This document shows positions 18,772 through 28,826 of a stretch of 64,000 nt of DNA, piece after piece. The notes below the pieces were generated by a model. It was not told the DNA's origin and searched no databases. It saw nothing but the letters and a program-made list of their open reading frames with translations. The position numbers and the translations under genes were made by a program. Position 1 is the first letter of the stretch. Each line of letters starts with the position of its first letter. The stretch is from Marinobacterium jannaschii DSM 6295 (lineage in GTDB: Bacteria > Pseudomonadota > Gammaproteobacteria > Pseudomonadales > Balneatricaceae). Location of the stretch: assembly GCF_000620085.1 (NCBI RefSeq), contig NZ_KK211067.1, forward strand, positions 108,226-172,225. The letters are read 5' to 3'.

Positions 18772-20073
18772 ATGAACGAAGCTGCGGATAGAGATCTGAC
18801 TGCCGGAGATGCAGCGAAACCGGCTGCGAACAGTGACCGTTCAGGCTGGATGGCTTCGGTTTTAAACCGCAGAACACTGATCTGCGCCTTTACCGGTTTT
18901 GCCTCCGGTATGCCGCTCTATGTATTGTTCCAGTTACTGCCGGCCTTCCTGCGGGAGCAGGGAGTGGGGTTAAAAGAGATCGGCCTGTTTGCGCTGGTGA
19001 CCTTTCCCTATACCTGGAAGTTTATCTGGGCCCCGTTTATGGACAGCTACCGTTTGCCGTTTCTTGGGCGACGCCGTGGCTGGATGCTGCTGACTCAGTT
19101 GTTATTGCTGGGCTCTATAGCCACCCTGGGGATGTTCGATCCACAACAGTCTATCGGCGTGATCGCCTATCTGGCGCTGGCAGTGGCTTTCTTCAGCGCC
19201 AGTCAGGATATAGTGCTGGATGCCTATCGACGGGAACTGCTGCCGGATGAGGAGCTGGGCTGGGGTAACTCGGTGCATGTACAGGCTTACCGTATCTCCG
19301 GACTGGTGCCGGGGGCATTGGGACTGATTCTGGCGGATATACTGCCGTGGCAAACCGTGTTTGTCGTCATCGCCGCCTTTATGGTGCTGGGCATCGCGAT
19401 GACTTTGGTGATCAAGGAGCCTGTCACGACAACCCCGCTGCCCACGTCACTGCGAGCAGCGGTGACAGAGCCTTTTGTCGATTTCCTGCGCCGTAATGGC
19501 TGGAAACCGGCCTTAATGGCACTGAGCTTTATGTTCCTTTATAAGCTTGGCGACAATATGGCGACCGCACTGTCGACGCCGTTCTATATCGATCTGGGTT
19601 TCGAACTCACTGAGATCGGCATTATTGCCAAGACCTCAGCCCTCTGGGCCTCGATTGTCGGTGGAGTACTGGGCGGCCTGTGGATGATCAGGCTGGGAAT
19701 TAACCGTGCCCTGTGGATATTCGGCGTGGTGCAGGTGATCACTATCCTTGGCTTTGCCGCGCTGGCGGAGATTGGTCCGGATAAGCTGGCGCTGGCGGTG
19801 GTGATCAGCCTGGAGTATCTCGGAGTGGGCCTGGGAACGGCCGCCTTTACCGCCTTTATCGCCCGCTCGACCAGCGTCGCCTTTGCCGCGACACAGTTTG
19901 CCCTGTTTACCGCGCTGGCGGCCTTGCCTCGCACTTTTGCCAATGCCACTACCGGTTATATGGTGGAAGCTGTGGGCTGGACCGACTTCTTCCTGATATG
20001 TGCCGTGTTGTCGCTACCGGGGATGTTACTACTGGTAAAGCTGGCACCCTGGGGAGCTAGGCAGGGAGACTAG
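18772..20073 (+). CDS. ampG: AmpG-like muropeptide permease (MFS)
   Basis: Inner-membrane transporter of the AmpG family, which imports anhydromuropeptides for cell-wall recycling and thereby influences beta-lactamase induction. The 433-residue protein has about 12 membrane segments and strong AmpG blocks: FASGMPLYVLFQLLPAF, the segment KFIWAPFMDSYRLPFLGRRR, and SASQDIVLDAYRRELLP. A cytoplasmic N-terminus of about 35 residues precedes the first membrane segment. It stands alone and ends at a shared terminator. Confidence 0.92.
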   Translation: MNEAADRDLTAGDAAKPAANSDRSGWMASVLNRRTLICAFTGFASGMPLYVLFQLLPAFLREQGVGLKEIGLFALVTFPYTWKFIWAPFMDSYRLPFLGRRRGWMLLTQLLLLGSIATLGMFDPQQSIGVIAYLALAVAFFSASQDIVLDAYRRELLPDEELGWGNSVHVQAYRISGLVPGALGLILADILPWQTVFVVIAAFMVLGIAMTLVIKEPVTTTPLPTSLRAAVTEPFVDFLRRNGWKPALMALSFMFLYKLGDNMATALSTPFYIDLGFELTEIGIIAKTSALWASIVGGVLGGLWMIRLGINRALWIFGVVQVITILGFAALAEIGPDKLALAVVISLEYLGVGLGTAAFTAFIARSTSVAFAATQFALFTALAALPRTFANATTGYMVEAVGWTDFFLICAVLSLPGMLLLVKLAPWGARQGD

Positions 20074-20097
20074 CGCAGGGAAGCGAAAGGCATATAC

Positions 20098-20127
20098 AAA
20101 AAGAGACAGGCAAGCCTGTCTCTTTTT
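20098..20127. terminator. Bidirectional terminator between ampG and SDR gene
   Basis: A perfect 14-bp inverted repeat with a two-base AA loop, starting with five A and ending with five T, so it works on both strands for the two convergent genes. Confidence 0.95.
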
Positions 20128-20145
20128 CGACTCAACGCTGTTGAA

Positions 20146-20913
20146 TCAGATGCGCAGTGCGCCATCAACCTCAATGCAGCGGCCGTTGATGTAATCGTTT
20201 TCCATGATGAACGTTACCGTGGAAGCGATCTCCTCCGGCTTACCCAGGCGTTTGGCCGGGATGCCGGCAGCAATCTTGTCCAGGGCTTCCGGTTTCATGC
20301 TCATAACCATTTCAGTGCCGATGTAGCCCGGAGCAATGGAGGCTGCACGGATACCGTAGCGCGACAGTTCCTTAGCCCAGGTAACGGCCATGGCCTGCAC
20401 GCCGGCTTTAGTAGCGGTGTAGTTGGTCTGGCCCATGTTTCCGTTGCGGGAGATGGAGGAGATGTTGATGATGCAGCCTTCAACGCCCAGATCGATCATC
20501 TTGGCAGCGGCTTCGCGACCGCAAAGGAAGGTACCGGTCAGGTTAACGTCCATCACCAGCTGCCACTGGTCCAGTGTCATCTTCTTGGTGACTTTGCCGG
20601 TCTCACGATCGACTTTCAGGAACAGACCATCGCGGGTAATACCGGCATTGTTGACCAGGCCGTTTACCGTTCCAAAATCTGCCACGACGTCATTAAACAA
20701 TTTCTCGACATCGCCTTCGACGGAAACGTTGCACTCATAAGTGCGGGCTTCAACGCCTTTCTCTGCACAGAGTCCTGCCGTTTCGCTCAGGCCTTCCTGA
20801 TCCAGATCTACCAGTGCCAGCTTGGCACCTTTGTCAGCCAGTTCCAGCGCCATTGCGCGGCCAAGACCCCGGCCACCGCCGGTGATGACGATCACTTTAT
20901 CATTTAGTTGCAT
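20146..20913 (-). CDS. SDR-family 3-oxoacyl reductase (FabG/PhaB-like)
   Basis: NAD(P)-dependent short-chain dehydrogenase of 255 residues. The Rossmann motif TGGGRGLG is at residues 12-19, with the NNAG motif near residue 88, a catalytic serine in INISSISRNG, and YxxxK in NYTATKAG near residue 160. It most resembles FabG or acetoacetyl-CoA reductase (PhaB) type enzymes. The substrate cannot be fixed from sequence; no acyl carrier, thiolase or PHA synthase gene is adjacent. The upstream region carries repeated TTGTGC/GCACAA sites that may control it. Confidence 0.85.
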   Translation of the reverse strand: MQLNDKVIVITGGGRGLGRAMALELADKGAKLALVDLDQEGLSETAGLCAEKGVEARTYECNVSVEGDVEKLFNDVVADFGTVNGLVNNAGITRDGLFLKVDRETGKVTKKMTLDQWQLVMDVNLTGTFLCGREAAAKMIDLGVEGCIINISSISRNGNMGQTNYTATKAGVQAMAVTWAKELSRYGIRAASIAPGYIGTEMVMSMKPEALDKIAAGIPAKRLGKPEEIASTVTFIMENDYINGRCIEVDGALRI

Positions 20914-21338
20914 CGTGGATTACCTTAAAAATCTTTATGGAATTATTATTGTGCATTGCGTCATTGTGCGTATGCAAAATCTATCTCCAACCGCAAATAA
21001 TGTCCAACCTAAAGCACCAATTGTAAGCAAATTGTCATGAATATATTGTAATAAAACCGGCGAAAGTGCTGGTAAAACAAGGTTAAGTTGCTGAAATCTA
21101 TCCATAAATCCTTGTCTGGTTTGGGTGGGTGAAAATTGTGCTACTTTAGTCTTGTGTGCTGCACAATTGTGCATGTTGCACGATGAAGCCAATGATGGCG
21201 ACGCTCAGCCTGGGCAATGGAAGCTGGTATGATGGGCTGGAGTGGTCATGGCCGTGTCGCTGGAGAGGGCGGTAAAGTGGCTTTTTAGTTGTCAGCAAAG
21301 GTAGGATTACCTCAGGCACTTGTAATCAGAGGTTGTTA
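20914..21338. promoter_or_regulatory. Long intergenic region with repeated TTGTGC/GCACAA sites
   Basis: About 425 bases between the divergent SDR and fxsA genes. TTGTGC occurs near 20949, 20964, 21137 and 21168. A perfect 14-bp palindrome TGCACAATTGTGCA lies at 21160-21173, flanked by GTGC and TTGCA half sites. This is consistent with a multi-site operator, but the regulator is unknown. I see no gene. Confidence 0.5.
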
Positions 21339-21845
21339 ATGCGCTTTCTTTTTTTGTTATTCATCATTGTTCCTATTATTGAGATAACCGTACTTCTGAA
21401 GGTAGGTGAGCTGATCGGTGGCTGGTATACCGTGGGGCTGGTTCTGCTTTCAGCCTTTATCGGCGTCAATATGCTGCGCTATCAGGGGCTTTCTACCCTG
21501 GCCCGGGCACAGCAGCGAATGGCGATGGGGGAGATGCCGGGGCAGGAGATGATCGAAGGTATTGTGTTGGCTGTCGGTGGCGCCTTGCTGGTTACTCCGG
21601 GATTTGTCACCGATGTGATTGGTTTCAGTTGTCTGATTCCGTTTACCCGCCAGGGCTTTGTCAGGTTACTGATGAGTCGTTTCACCATGGTAACAATGCA
21701 GCAAAACCAGAATCCGTTTGGCGCCTCGCCATTTGATGCCCCGGGGGCATCGCCGTTTGATCAGGCAGGCCAGCCGCCTTTCCATGATGATAAGCCTGCA
21801 GGCGGCGGAGACGTGATTGACGGCGAGTACAAGCGTAAGGATTAA
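21339..21845 (+). CDS. fxsA: FxsA family membrane protein
   Basis: Small inner-membrane protein of the FxsA (suppressor of F exclusion of T7) family. The 168-residue product starts at ATG 21339 after AGAGG; an in-frame TTG six bases earlier is less likely. It has hydrophobic segments at about residues 2-20, 25-45 and 75-100 with FxsA block IVPIIEITVLLKVGELIG and GALLVTPGFVTDVIGF. The C-terminus is glycine/proline rich and polar. It sits just upstream of groESL, a common arrangement in gammaproteobacteria. Confidence 0.93.
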   Translation: MRFLFLLFIIVPIIEITVLLKVGELIGGWYTVGLVLLSAFIGVNMLRYQGLSTLARAQQRMAMGEMPGQEMIEGIVLAVGGALLVTPGFVTDVIGFSCLIPFTRQGFVRLLMSRFTMVTMQQNQNPFGASPFDAPGASPFDQAGQPPFHDDKPAGGGDVIDGEYKRKD

Positions 21846-21871
21846 GTCCCGAATACAGCTCACAGCAGAAC

Positions 21872-21898
21872 AAAAGCGGCGCTGATGCGCCGCTTTTT
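21872..21898 (+). terminator. Terminator of fxsA
   Basis: Stem AAAAGCGGCGC/GCGCCGCTTTT with a TGAT-type loop and a five-T run, before the groESL heat-shock promoter. Confidence 0.93.
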
Positions 21899-21950
21899 GT
21901 CGTTTTGGGGCAGAAACAAAAAAATCTTAATTTTTTTTAGACTTTAGGTG

Positions 21951-21977
21951 TTGAAAAGAATTTGGCTGCCCCAACCT
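21951..21977 (+). promoter_or_regulatory. Sigma-32 heat-shock promoter of groESL
   Basis: TTGAAA at 21951-21956 and CCCCAACCT at 21969-21977, separated by 12 bases, match the sigma-32 consensus (CTTGAAA, CCCCATnT). It lies about 90 bases before the groES start. No CIRCE inverted repeat is seen. Confidence 0.8.
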
Positions 21978-22066
21978 ATGCAAACATCCGATGAGGCAAT
22001 GGTCGCCTCCTCTAGTTACCTAAAACAATATGTTTTTCGATCAGATAAGATCAGGAGAATAACCAG

Positions 22067-22360
22067 ATGAAAATTCGTCCGCTTCACGACCGTGTTGTGA
22101 TTCGCCGCAGCGAAGAGGAAAAAACCACTGCTGCTGGTATCGTTCTGCCAGGTTCTGCTGCAGAAAAGCCAAATCAGGGTGAAGTTGTCGCTGTTGGTCA
22201 GGGTCGTGTTAACTCGAACGGTGATGTTCAGCCTCTGACTGTACAAGTGGGTGATAAAGTTCTGTTTGGTCAGTACGCCGGAAGCAACACCGTAAAAGTA
22301 GACGGTGAAGAGCTGCTGATCATGAGCGAGAACGAAATCTTTGGTGTACTGGAAGTCTGA
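22067..22360 (+). CDS. groES: GroES co-chaperonin
   Basis: Ten-kilodalton lid of the GroEL chaperonin. The 97-residue protein starts [14 protein letters not shown] and has the mobile-loop region [19 protein letters not shown] and the roof-hairpin region before [12 protein letters not shown]. Preceded by AGGAG (22051-22055). It forms a two-gene operon with groEL. Confidence 0.99.
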   Translation: MKIRPLHDRVVIRRSEEEKTTAAGIVLPGSAAEKPNQGEVVAVGQGRVNSNGDVQPLTVQVGDKVLFGQYAGSNTVKVDGEELLIMSENEIFGVLEV

Positions 22361-22386
22361 TTTCCGCTACCCAACTGATTTACTGA

Positions 22387-24078
<1,692 letters not shown>

Positions 24079-24139
24079 TATCAAGCCGGTCATTCGGGAG
24101 GTAGCTGCTATGGCTGGCTGTTTCCCGCCGACCTTGCCG

Positions 24140-24194
24140 GCAGAATAGCGATTTAGTTATTCTGCATGAATGAGAGGGCTTAGGCCCTCTCATT
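24140..24194 (+). terminator. Tandem hairpins and terminator after groEL
   Basis: A first stem GCAGAATA/TATTCTGC (24140-24165) is followed by an 11-bp stem with core GAGAGGGC/GCCCTCTC (24169-24194) and a T-rich tail. The second is the likely terminator. Confidence 0.8.
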
Positions 24195-24270
24195 TCGTTT
24201 GTTGCTCTGGCCGTATCTGATTAGTGCACTGAAGAATAGTCAGCCTGATACGACATTTAGTATTCTCCGC

Positions 24271-24298
24271 TTACCGCTTACCGCTTACCGCTTACCGC
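24271..24298. repeat. Heptamer tandem repeat, four copies of TTACCGC
   Basis: Four perfect consecutive copies of TTACCGC, preceded by a partial copy (CCGC). It lies in the 434-base gap between groEL and hsp20, outside any gene. Confidence 0.95.
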
Positions 24299-24407
24299 AT
24301 CCCTGATGCTCGGCAGAATCTCTGCTCTATTCCCGAAATCTGATAATCGTTGCTTATCGGCAAAAGAAATTTTATAAAAAGTTTAATTTTTTTGGCTAAA
24401 TAAGTGC

Positions 24408-24435
24408 CTTGAAAAACATCTCTGCGACTTTATAT
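24408..24435 (+). promoter_or_regulatory. Candidate sigma-32 promoter of hsp20
   Basis: Perfect CTTGAAA (24408-24414), a 13-base spacer, then CTTTATAT (24428-24435), which matches the -10 consensus only in part. It is about 100 bases before the hsp20 start and fits a heat-shock gene. Confidence 0.55.
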
Positions 24436-24486
24436 ATTTTGTAACAGCAGGTCTCTTCGAGAATGCTGGATTGTCTGATTTTATTT

Positions 24487-24511
24487 TATATTGCTTCTTT
24501 TGGAGGATATA
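24487..24511 (+). promoter_or_regulatory. ROSE-like RNA thermometer in the hsp20 leader
   Basis: The leader contains UUGCU (24491-24495) facing the ribosome site AGGA (24504-24507). Pairing gives U-A, C-G, a G opposite G, U-A, then four AU pairs (UAUA/UAUA), with an eight-base loop, so the ribosome site is fully in the stem. This is the conserved ROSE layout found before small heat-shock genes. The fold was done by hand. Confidence 0.65.
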
Positions 24512-24513
24512 CC

Positions 24514-24996
24514 ATGAACTCAATCGATCTGACCCCACTGTATCGCAGTAGTATTGGCTATGACCGTCTGGCCTCTTTGCTAAACAGTGCATTAAATACC
24601 GATTCTTCTGCAGCGGCTTACCCCCCTTACAATATTGAAGTTCTGGATGAGAGCCGCTACGCAATTACGCTGGCAGTGGCGGGCTTCGAACAGGCTGAGT
24701 TAAGCATAAAGATTGAGAAGGGCGTGTTGAGTGTTTCCGGTGATAGGGCAAAAACTGAAGAGCGCAGGTACCTGCATCAGGGGATTGCTAACCGGGCATT
24801 TGAGCGTAAGTTCAATCTTGCTGAGCATGTGGAAGTAATCGGAGCGCAGCTGAATAACGGGCTACTCACCATAAACCTGGTGAAAGAGATACCCGAGGCG
24901 ATGAAGCCTAAAACCATTGCTATCGATCAGGCCCCGAATGCATTGGAGCACAAAGCGGATCATCAGGCTGACGCCACAGACAGCAGCGCGGCCTGA
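24514..24996 (+). CDS. Hsp20/IbpA-family small heat-shock protein
   Basis: ATP-independent holdase with an alpha-crystallin domain. The 160-residue product starts at ATG 24514 (MNSIDLTPLYRSSIGYDRL), typical of the IbpA class, after TGGAGGA. Alpha-crystallin core: YNIEVLDESRYAITLAVAGF, then ERRYLHQGIANRAFERKFNL, and the late LNNGLLTINLVKEIPE in which IEP-type residues anchor oligomers. The upstream ORF extension to 24463 lies within the leader and is not used. Heat-controlled at transcription (CTTGAAA box) and probably at translation (thermometer). Confidence 0.95.
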   Translation: MNSIDLTPLYRSSIGYDRLASLLNSALNTDSSAAAYPPYNIEVLDESRYAITLAVAGFEQAELSIKIEKGVLSVSGDRAKTEERRYLHQGIANRAFERKFNLAEHVEVIGAQLNNGLLTINLVKEIPEAMKPKTIAIDQAPNALEHKADHQADATDSSAA

Positions 24997-25001
24997 CAGC
25001 A

Positions 25002-25033
25002 GCGGGCTGTGGATTACCACAGCCCGCTTTTTT
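25002..25033 (+). terminator. Terminator of hsp20
   Basis: Perfect 11-bp stem (GCGGGCTGTGG/CCACAGCCCGC, ATTA loop) then a run of T. Confidence 0.95.
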
Positions 25034-25219
25034 GTAGCAACGGCCGGTGCTTCAGCAGTGCTGCTGACTGCTGAGTCCGCCTCGGTTAGCGGTTTATCTG
25101 TCAGGCCGGGACTGTATGGCAGGCGGCGCTAAGAGGGTCATTTGAAGTGCTGTCGCTGGCTTTATACTACAGTCCGGTAAACAGACAGGAAAGGCCGAAT
25201 AATTACTTTCCTGAAACAA

Positions 25220-25257
25220 TATTAATACCTACCGAGCCTGGCAGGCTCGTATTAATA
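25220..25257. promoter_or_regulatory. Inverted repeat in the degQ leader
   Basis: A perfect 7-bp hairpin CGAGCCT/AGGCTCG with a three-base loop (25233-25249), framed on both sides by TATTAATA (25220-25227 and 25250-25257). It ends 13 bases before the degQ start, so it is an operator or a leader hairpin close to the ribosome site. Confidence 0.6.
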
Positions 25258-25270
25258 AGGGAGCGAGTCT

Positions 25271-26638
25271 ATGAAAGGCAGGCTATTAAATGCATGTTTT
25301 CTGATGTTGGTTGTTTTATGCAGCCCCTATGCGGCAGCGGTATTGCCGGCTACAGACATATCAGGAAAGCCGTTTCCCTCTTTATCTCCGATGTTAAAGC
25401 AGGTGAGTCCTGCTGTCGTAAATATATCTACTTTTTCAAGGCAGCAGTACAGTTATAACCCGCTACTCAATGATCCGTTCTTCCGGCGGTTTTTTAATGT
25501 GCCAGAGCAGCGACAGTATTCTCAGCCCTCCAGAAAGAAGCAGCAGAGTGCTGGCTCGGGTGTAATTGTCGATGCGGAAGGTGGCATCGTAATGACTAAC
25601 TACCATGTTATTAAAGGTGCCGATGAAGTCCAGGTCTCTCTGTATGATGGTCGCAGCTATCAGGCCCAGATTATTGGCGCTGACCCGGAACTCGATATTG
25701 CCGTGCTGAGTATTGAAAGTAACGGCCTTGTCGAGGTTGGCATCGCTGATTCCAATAAGCTGGAGGTCGGTGATTTTGTCGTTGCTATAGGTAACCCATT
25801 CGGTCTCGGTCAAACAGTGACTACCGGTATCGTCAGTGCGCTGGGACGTAGCGGGCTCGGGATTGAGGGGTACGAAAACTTTATCCAGACTGATGCCTCA
25901 ATCAATCCGGGCAACTCCGGCGGGGCGCTGGTAAACCTGGCGGGTGAGCTGGTCGGTATTAATACCGCTATTATCGCGCCGTCTGGTGGCAATGTTGGGA
26001 TCGGCTTCGCAATTCCGATTAACATGGCCCGGGCCAGTATGCAGCAGATCCTGAAGCACGGAGAGGTGCGCAGGGGCCAGATTGGTATCGGTATTCAGGA
26101 AATCACGCCGGACCTTCGCCGGGCCTTTAACCTCAGCAATGGCCAGACCGGGGTCTTGGTGAGCAATGTTGCCCAGAGCTCGCCGGCAGCAGATGCCGGG
26201 TTACAGTCCGGGGACATTATATTATCAGTTGATGGGCAGTCCGTTTCCTCTTCAGGGCAGTTGCGCAGCCTGATCGGCATCAAGGCGGTTGGGGAGCCGG
26301 TTACGCTGCTACTGCTGCGTGACGGTAAAAAACTGACCCGCCAGGTCAAGGTGGCTGAGCCACAGGCGTCTGCAGCTGCAAACGGCTACCTGCATGGGCT
26401 GCTTGAAGGCGTGGGTTTTGACAACGCTGCCAACAAGCAGGGGGTAGTCGTAAGCAACCTGGCACCGAACTCCGCAGCTGCTTTTCACGGTCTGCGTCCG
26501 GGAGACCTTATCGTGGCGGCTAACCGGCGCAGGGTTTATGACCTGGAGTCATTCCGCAAGGCGTTGCAGCGCAGCCCGAATTCGGTGTTGTTGCGGGTTG
26601 AGCGCGGCGGAGGCTCGTTCTTTGTGGTTATACGCTGA
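25271..26638 (+). CDS. degQ: DegQ/MucD-type periplasmic serine protease with two PDZ domains
   Basis: Soluble periplasmic protease and chaperone of the HtrA family. The 455-residue protein has a signal peptide (about residues 1-23) and the catalytic triad His112 (NYHVIKGAD), Asp142 (PELDIAVL) and Ser216 (NPGNSGGAL). Two PDZ domains follow (about 255-345 and 365-450; each with a ligand-binding GI/GV loop). Two PDZ domains distinguish it from degS earlier in the window. It may be induced by envelope stress, but I see no clear sigma-E promoter. Confidence 0.95.
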   Translation: MKGRLLNACFLMLVVLCSPYAAAVLPATDISGKPFPSLSPMLKQVSPAVVNISTFSRQQYSYNPLLNDPFFRRFFNVPEQRQYSQPSRKKQQSAGSGVIVDAEGGIVMTNYHVIKGADEVQVSLYDGRSYQAQIIGADPELDIAVLSIESNGLVEVGIADSNKLEVGDFVVAIGNPFGLGQTVTTGIVSALGRSGLGIEGYENFIQTDASINPGNSGGALVNLAGELVGINTAIIAPSGGNVGIGFAIPINMARASMQQILKHGEVRRGQIGIGIQEITPDLRRAFNLSNGQTGVLVSNVAQSSPAADAGLQSGDIILSVDGQSVSSSGQLRSLIGIKAVGEPVTLLLLRDGKKLTRQVKVAEPQASAAANGYLHGLLEGVGFDNAANKQGVVVSNLAPNSAAAFHGLRPGDLIVAANRRRVYDLESFRKALQRSPNSVLLRVERGGGSFFVVIR

Positions 26639-26844
26639 TCGAATGAAGCGCTGTTTCGGTTGCAGTCTGCCGCTTCTTTTCGCACCTCCTGTCTGTGCTC
26701 CTGAGGGCGCTTTAACACCAGGCGTTGCCTGATCGACGGTAGCTTCCCGCTTGCGCGAGGGGAGGCTGCCGGGCGTGAAATATCACTGCGCGCTGATCTT
26801 TCTATATTTATTTTTACTGCCGCATTCTATTGCCTCTGCTCTGC

Positions 26845-26869
26845 AGGCCCCATATAGCGGGCCTTTTTT
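26845..26869 (+). terminator. Terminator of degQ
   Basis: Stem AGGCCC/GGGCCT with an eight-base loop and six T. Confidence 0.88.
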
Positions 26870-26871
26870 CT

Positions 26872-26894
26872 GCCTATACGCTCTGCGTATAGGC
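26872..26894. repeat. Perfect hairpin just after the degQ terminator
   Basis: GCCTATACGC/GCGTATAGGC, 10-bp arms with loop TCT. No T-run follows. It lies in the leader or promoter region of the peptide-transporter binding-protein gene and may be an operator. The rest of 26639-26998 shows no gene. Confidence 0.7.
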
Positions 26895-26998
26895 TCTTAC
26901 GGAATTCCGATTGGTGTCTTTCTGGGCATCTATTAGTCTGATATCTCACCCTTGAGTGAAATCTCAAATCTAAAAAGAACAAACAAGAGACACCTGAA

Positions 26999-28555
26999 AT
27001 GAACAAGACTGCTTCGCTTCTGGCTGGTGCTGTACTGAGTATGGGACTGGTTGCTGCTTCCCAGGCCGCTACGCTGAAAATGGCCTATGACGCTGACCCT
27101 GTATCCCTCGATCCCCATGAGCAGCTTTCCGGTGCTACTCTGCAGCTTTCCCACATGACTTTTGACCCGCTGGTACGCTGGGGACAGAATCTCAATATCG
27201 AACCACGTCTGGCTTCTTCCTGGGAGCGGGTTGATGATCTGACCATGCGTTTCCATCTGCGTGAAGGGGTTAAGTTCCACAGTGGAAATCCGTTTACCGC
27301 CAAAGATGTCGCTTTTACCTTCAACCGTCTGCGCGACTCTGCCGACTTCAAGGCGATCTTTGCTCCGTTCAAGGAGATCAAGGTTGTTGATGAACACACC
27401 GTTGACCTGGTGACCAACGAGCCGTTTCCGCTGGTATTGAATAACGCCACCTACCTGTTCCCGATGGACAGCAAGTTTTACAGCGGTGAAGATGCTAACG
27501 GTAAGCCGAAGGATCTGCTGGTTAAGCACGGTAACTCCTTTGCCTCCCGCAACCTGTCCGGTACCGGTCCTTACACCGTCACCTCCCGTGAGCAGGGTGT
27601 GAAGATGGAGTTCACCCGTAATATGGATTACTGGGACAAGCAATCTCCGGGCAATGTTAACAACATCGTGCTGACGCCAATTAAGGAAGCGCCAACCCGC
27701 GTTGCCGCACTGCTGTCCGGCGATGTGGACTTTATCGCGCCGGTACCGCCAACCGACCACAAGCGTATCGACCGCTCAGGCAAGGTGGAGCTGGTGACGA
27801 TGGGTGGTACCCGTATCATCACTTTCCAGATGAACCAGAGCCGTGTTGAAGCCTTCAAGGATGTACGCGTGCGTCAGGCGATTGTTCATGCGATCAACCA
27901 GGAAGGTATCGTCAAGAAGATCATGAAAGGCTTCGCGACCCCGGCTGCCCAGTTCTCTCCGAAAGGCTACCTGGGTCACAATGACTCCCTCAAGCCGCGC
28001 TACGACCTGAAGAAAGCTAAGCAGCTGATGAAGGAGGCGGGCTACGAGAATGGCTTTACCGTTACGATGATGGCTCCGAACAACCGTTATGTGAACGATG
28101 CCAAGATTGCTCAGGCAGTTGCTTCCATGCTGTCCAAGATCAACATCAAGGTCGACCTCAAGACCATGCCGAAAGCACAGTACTGGCCTGAGTTCGACAA
28201 GCAGTCTGCTGACCTGATGATGATCGGCTGGCATGCAGACACTGAGGACTCCAACAACTTCTACGAGTTCCTCTCTACCTGCCGTAACAAAGACACCGGT
28301 GCTGGCCAGTACAACAGCGGTGAATACTGCAACACTGCTGTGGATAAGATGGTGGCCGAGGCGAACGCTGAGACCGACCAGGAAAAACGCGCTGCACTGA
28401 TGCAGAAGATCGAAAAAACTATCTACGACGACGCGGGCTTCGTACCACTGCACTGGCAGAACCTGGCCTGGGCCGCACGTAAGAACGTTGAGATCCAGCC
28501 GGTTGTAAACGTGATGAACTTCCCATATCTGGGAGACCTGGTGGTTAAAGACTGA
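26999..28555 (+). CDS. Periplasmic dipeptide/oligopeptide-binding protein (SBP family 5)
   Basis: Substrate-binding component of the ABC importer encoded downstream. The 518-residue precursor has a signal peptide (about residues 1-23, SQA/A) and the family 5 motif DPVSLDPHEQ near the mature start. The NPFTAKDVAFTF block and FTRNMDYWDK are typical of DppA/OppA/NikA-like proteins. The substrate is probably a peptide, given that the neighbouring genes are permeases, ATPases and peptidases. A strong terminator after it suggests that SBP is expressed above the other transporter genes. Confidence 0.93.
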   Translation: MNKTASLLAGAVLSMGLVAASQAATLKMAYDADPVSLDPHEQLSGATLQLSHMTFDPLVRWGQNLNIEPRLASSWERVDDLTMRFHLREGVKFHSGNPFTAKDVAFTFNRLRDSADFKAIFAPFKEIKVVDEHTVDLVTNEPFPLVLNNATYLFPMDSKFYSGEDANGKPKDLLVKHGNSFASRNLSGTGPYTVTSREQGVKMEFTRNMDYWDKQSPGNVNNIVLTPIKEAPTRVAALLSGDVDFIAPVPPTDHKRIDRSGKVELVTMGGTRIITFQMNQSRVEAFKDVRVRQAIVHAINQEGIVKKIMKGFATPAAQFSPKGYLGHNDSLKPRYDLKKAKQLMKEAGYENGFTVTMMAPNNRYVNDAKIAQAVASMLSKINIKVDLKTMPKAQYWPEFDKQSADLMMIGWHADTEDSNNFYEFLSTCRNKDTGAGQYNSGEYCNTAVDKMVAEANAETDQEKRAALMQKIEKTIYDDAGFVPLHWQNLAWAARKNVEIQPVVNVMNFPYLGDLVVKD

Positions 28556-28635
28556 TCACCCTGGAGTCCGGATGGATTGGATGATTCCCGGACTCCGGCT
28601 CTCTTTCTCAATGCAGGTTTAAATTGGGTTACCTT

Positions 28636-28670
28636 GGCGGTCGGCACCAGCCGGTGCGACCGCCTTTTTT
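28636..28670 (+). terminator. Terminator between SBP and permease genes
   Basis: Long near-perfect stem (GGCGGTCGGCACC/GGTGCGACCGCC, small mismatch) with six T. It may attenuate read-through so that the binding protein is made in excess. Confidence 0.95.
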
Positions 28671-28826
28671 AACCTGCAGAACCGTGCTTCCCTGTGCCCG
28701 TTACCTTAGAGTGTCTCCCCTGAATAGGCGGTGACGGCTTTGCCGAGGGTAGCCGGCAGCGATAATAATTTTAAGAAACAGAGTAATCCGGCAGGGAAAT
28801 CCGGATCTACACAAGGCTGAGAAACC

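Noticed and set aside
24463-24513. Longer start for the small heat-shock protein
   Set aside because: The segment is the untranslated leader with the thermometer; the family N-terminus begins at 24514.
25142-25168. Sigma-70 promoter TTGAAG/TATACT for degQ
   Set aside because: The spacer is only 15 bases, below the usual 16-18; not strong enough to list.
26751-26936. Plus-strand open frame before the peptide-binding gene
   Set aside because: Runs through a terminator and a hairpin; no ribosome site.
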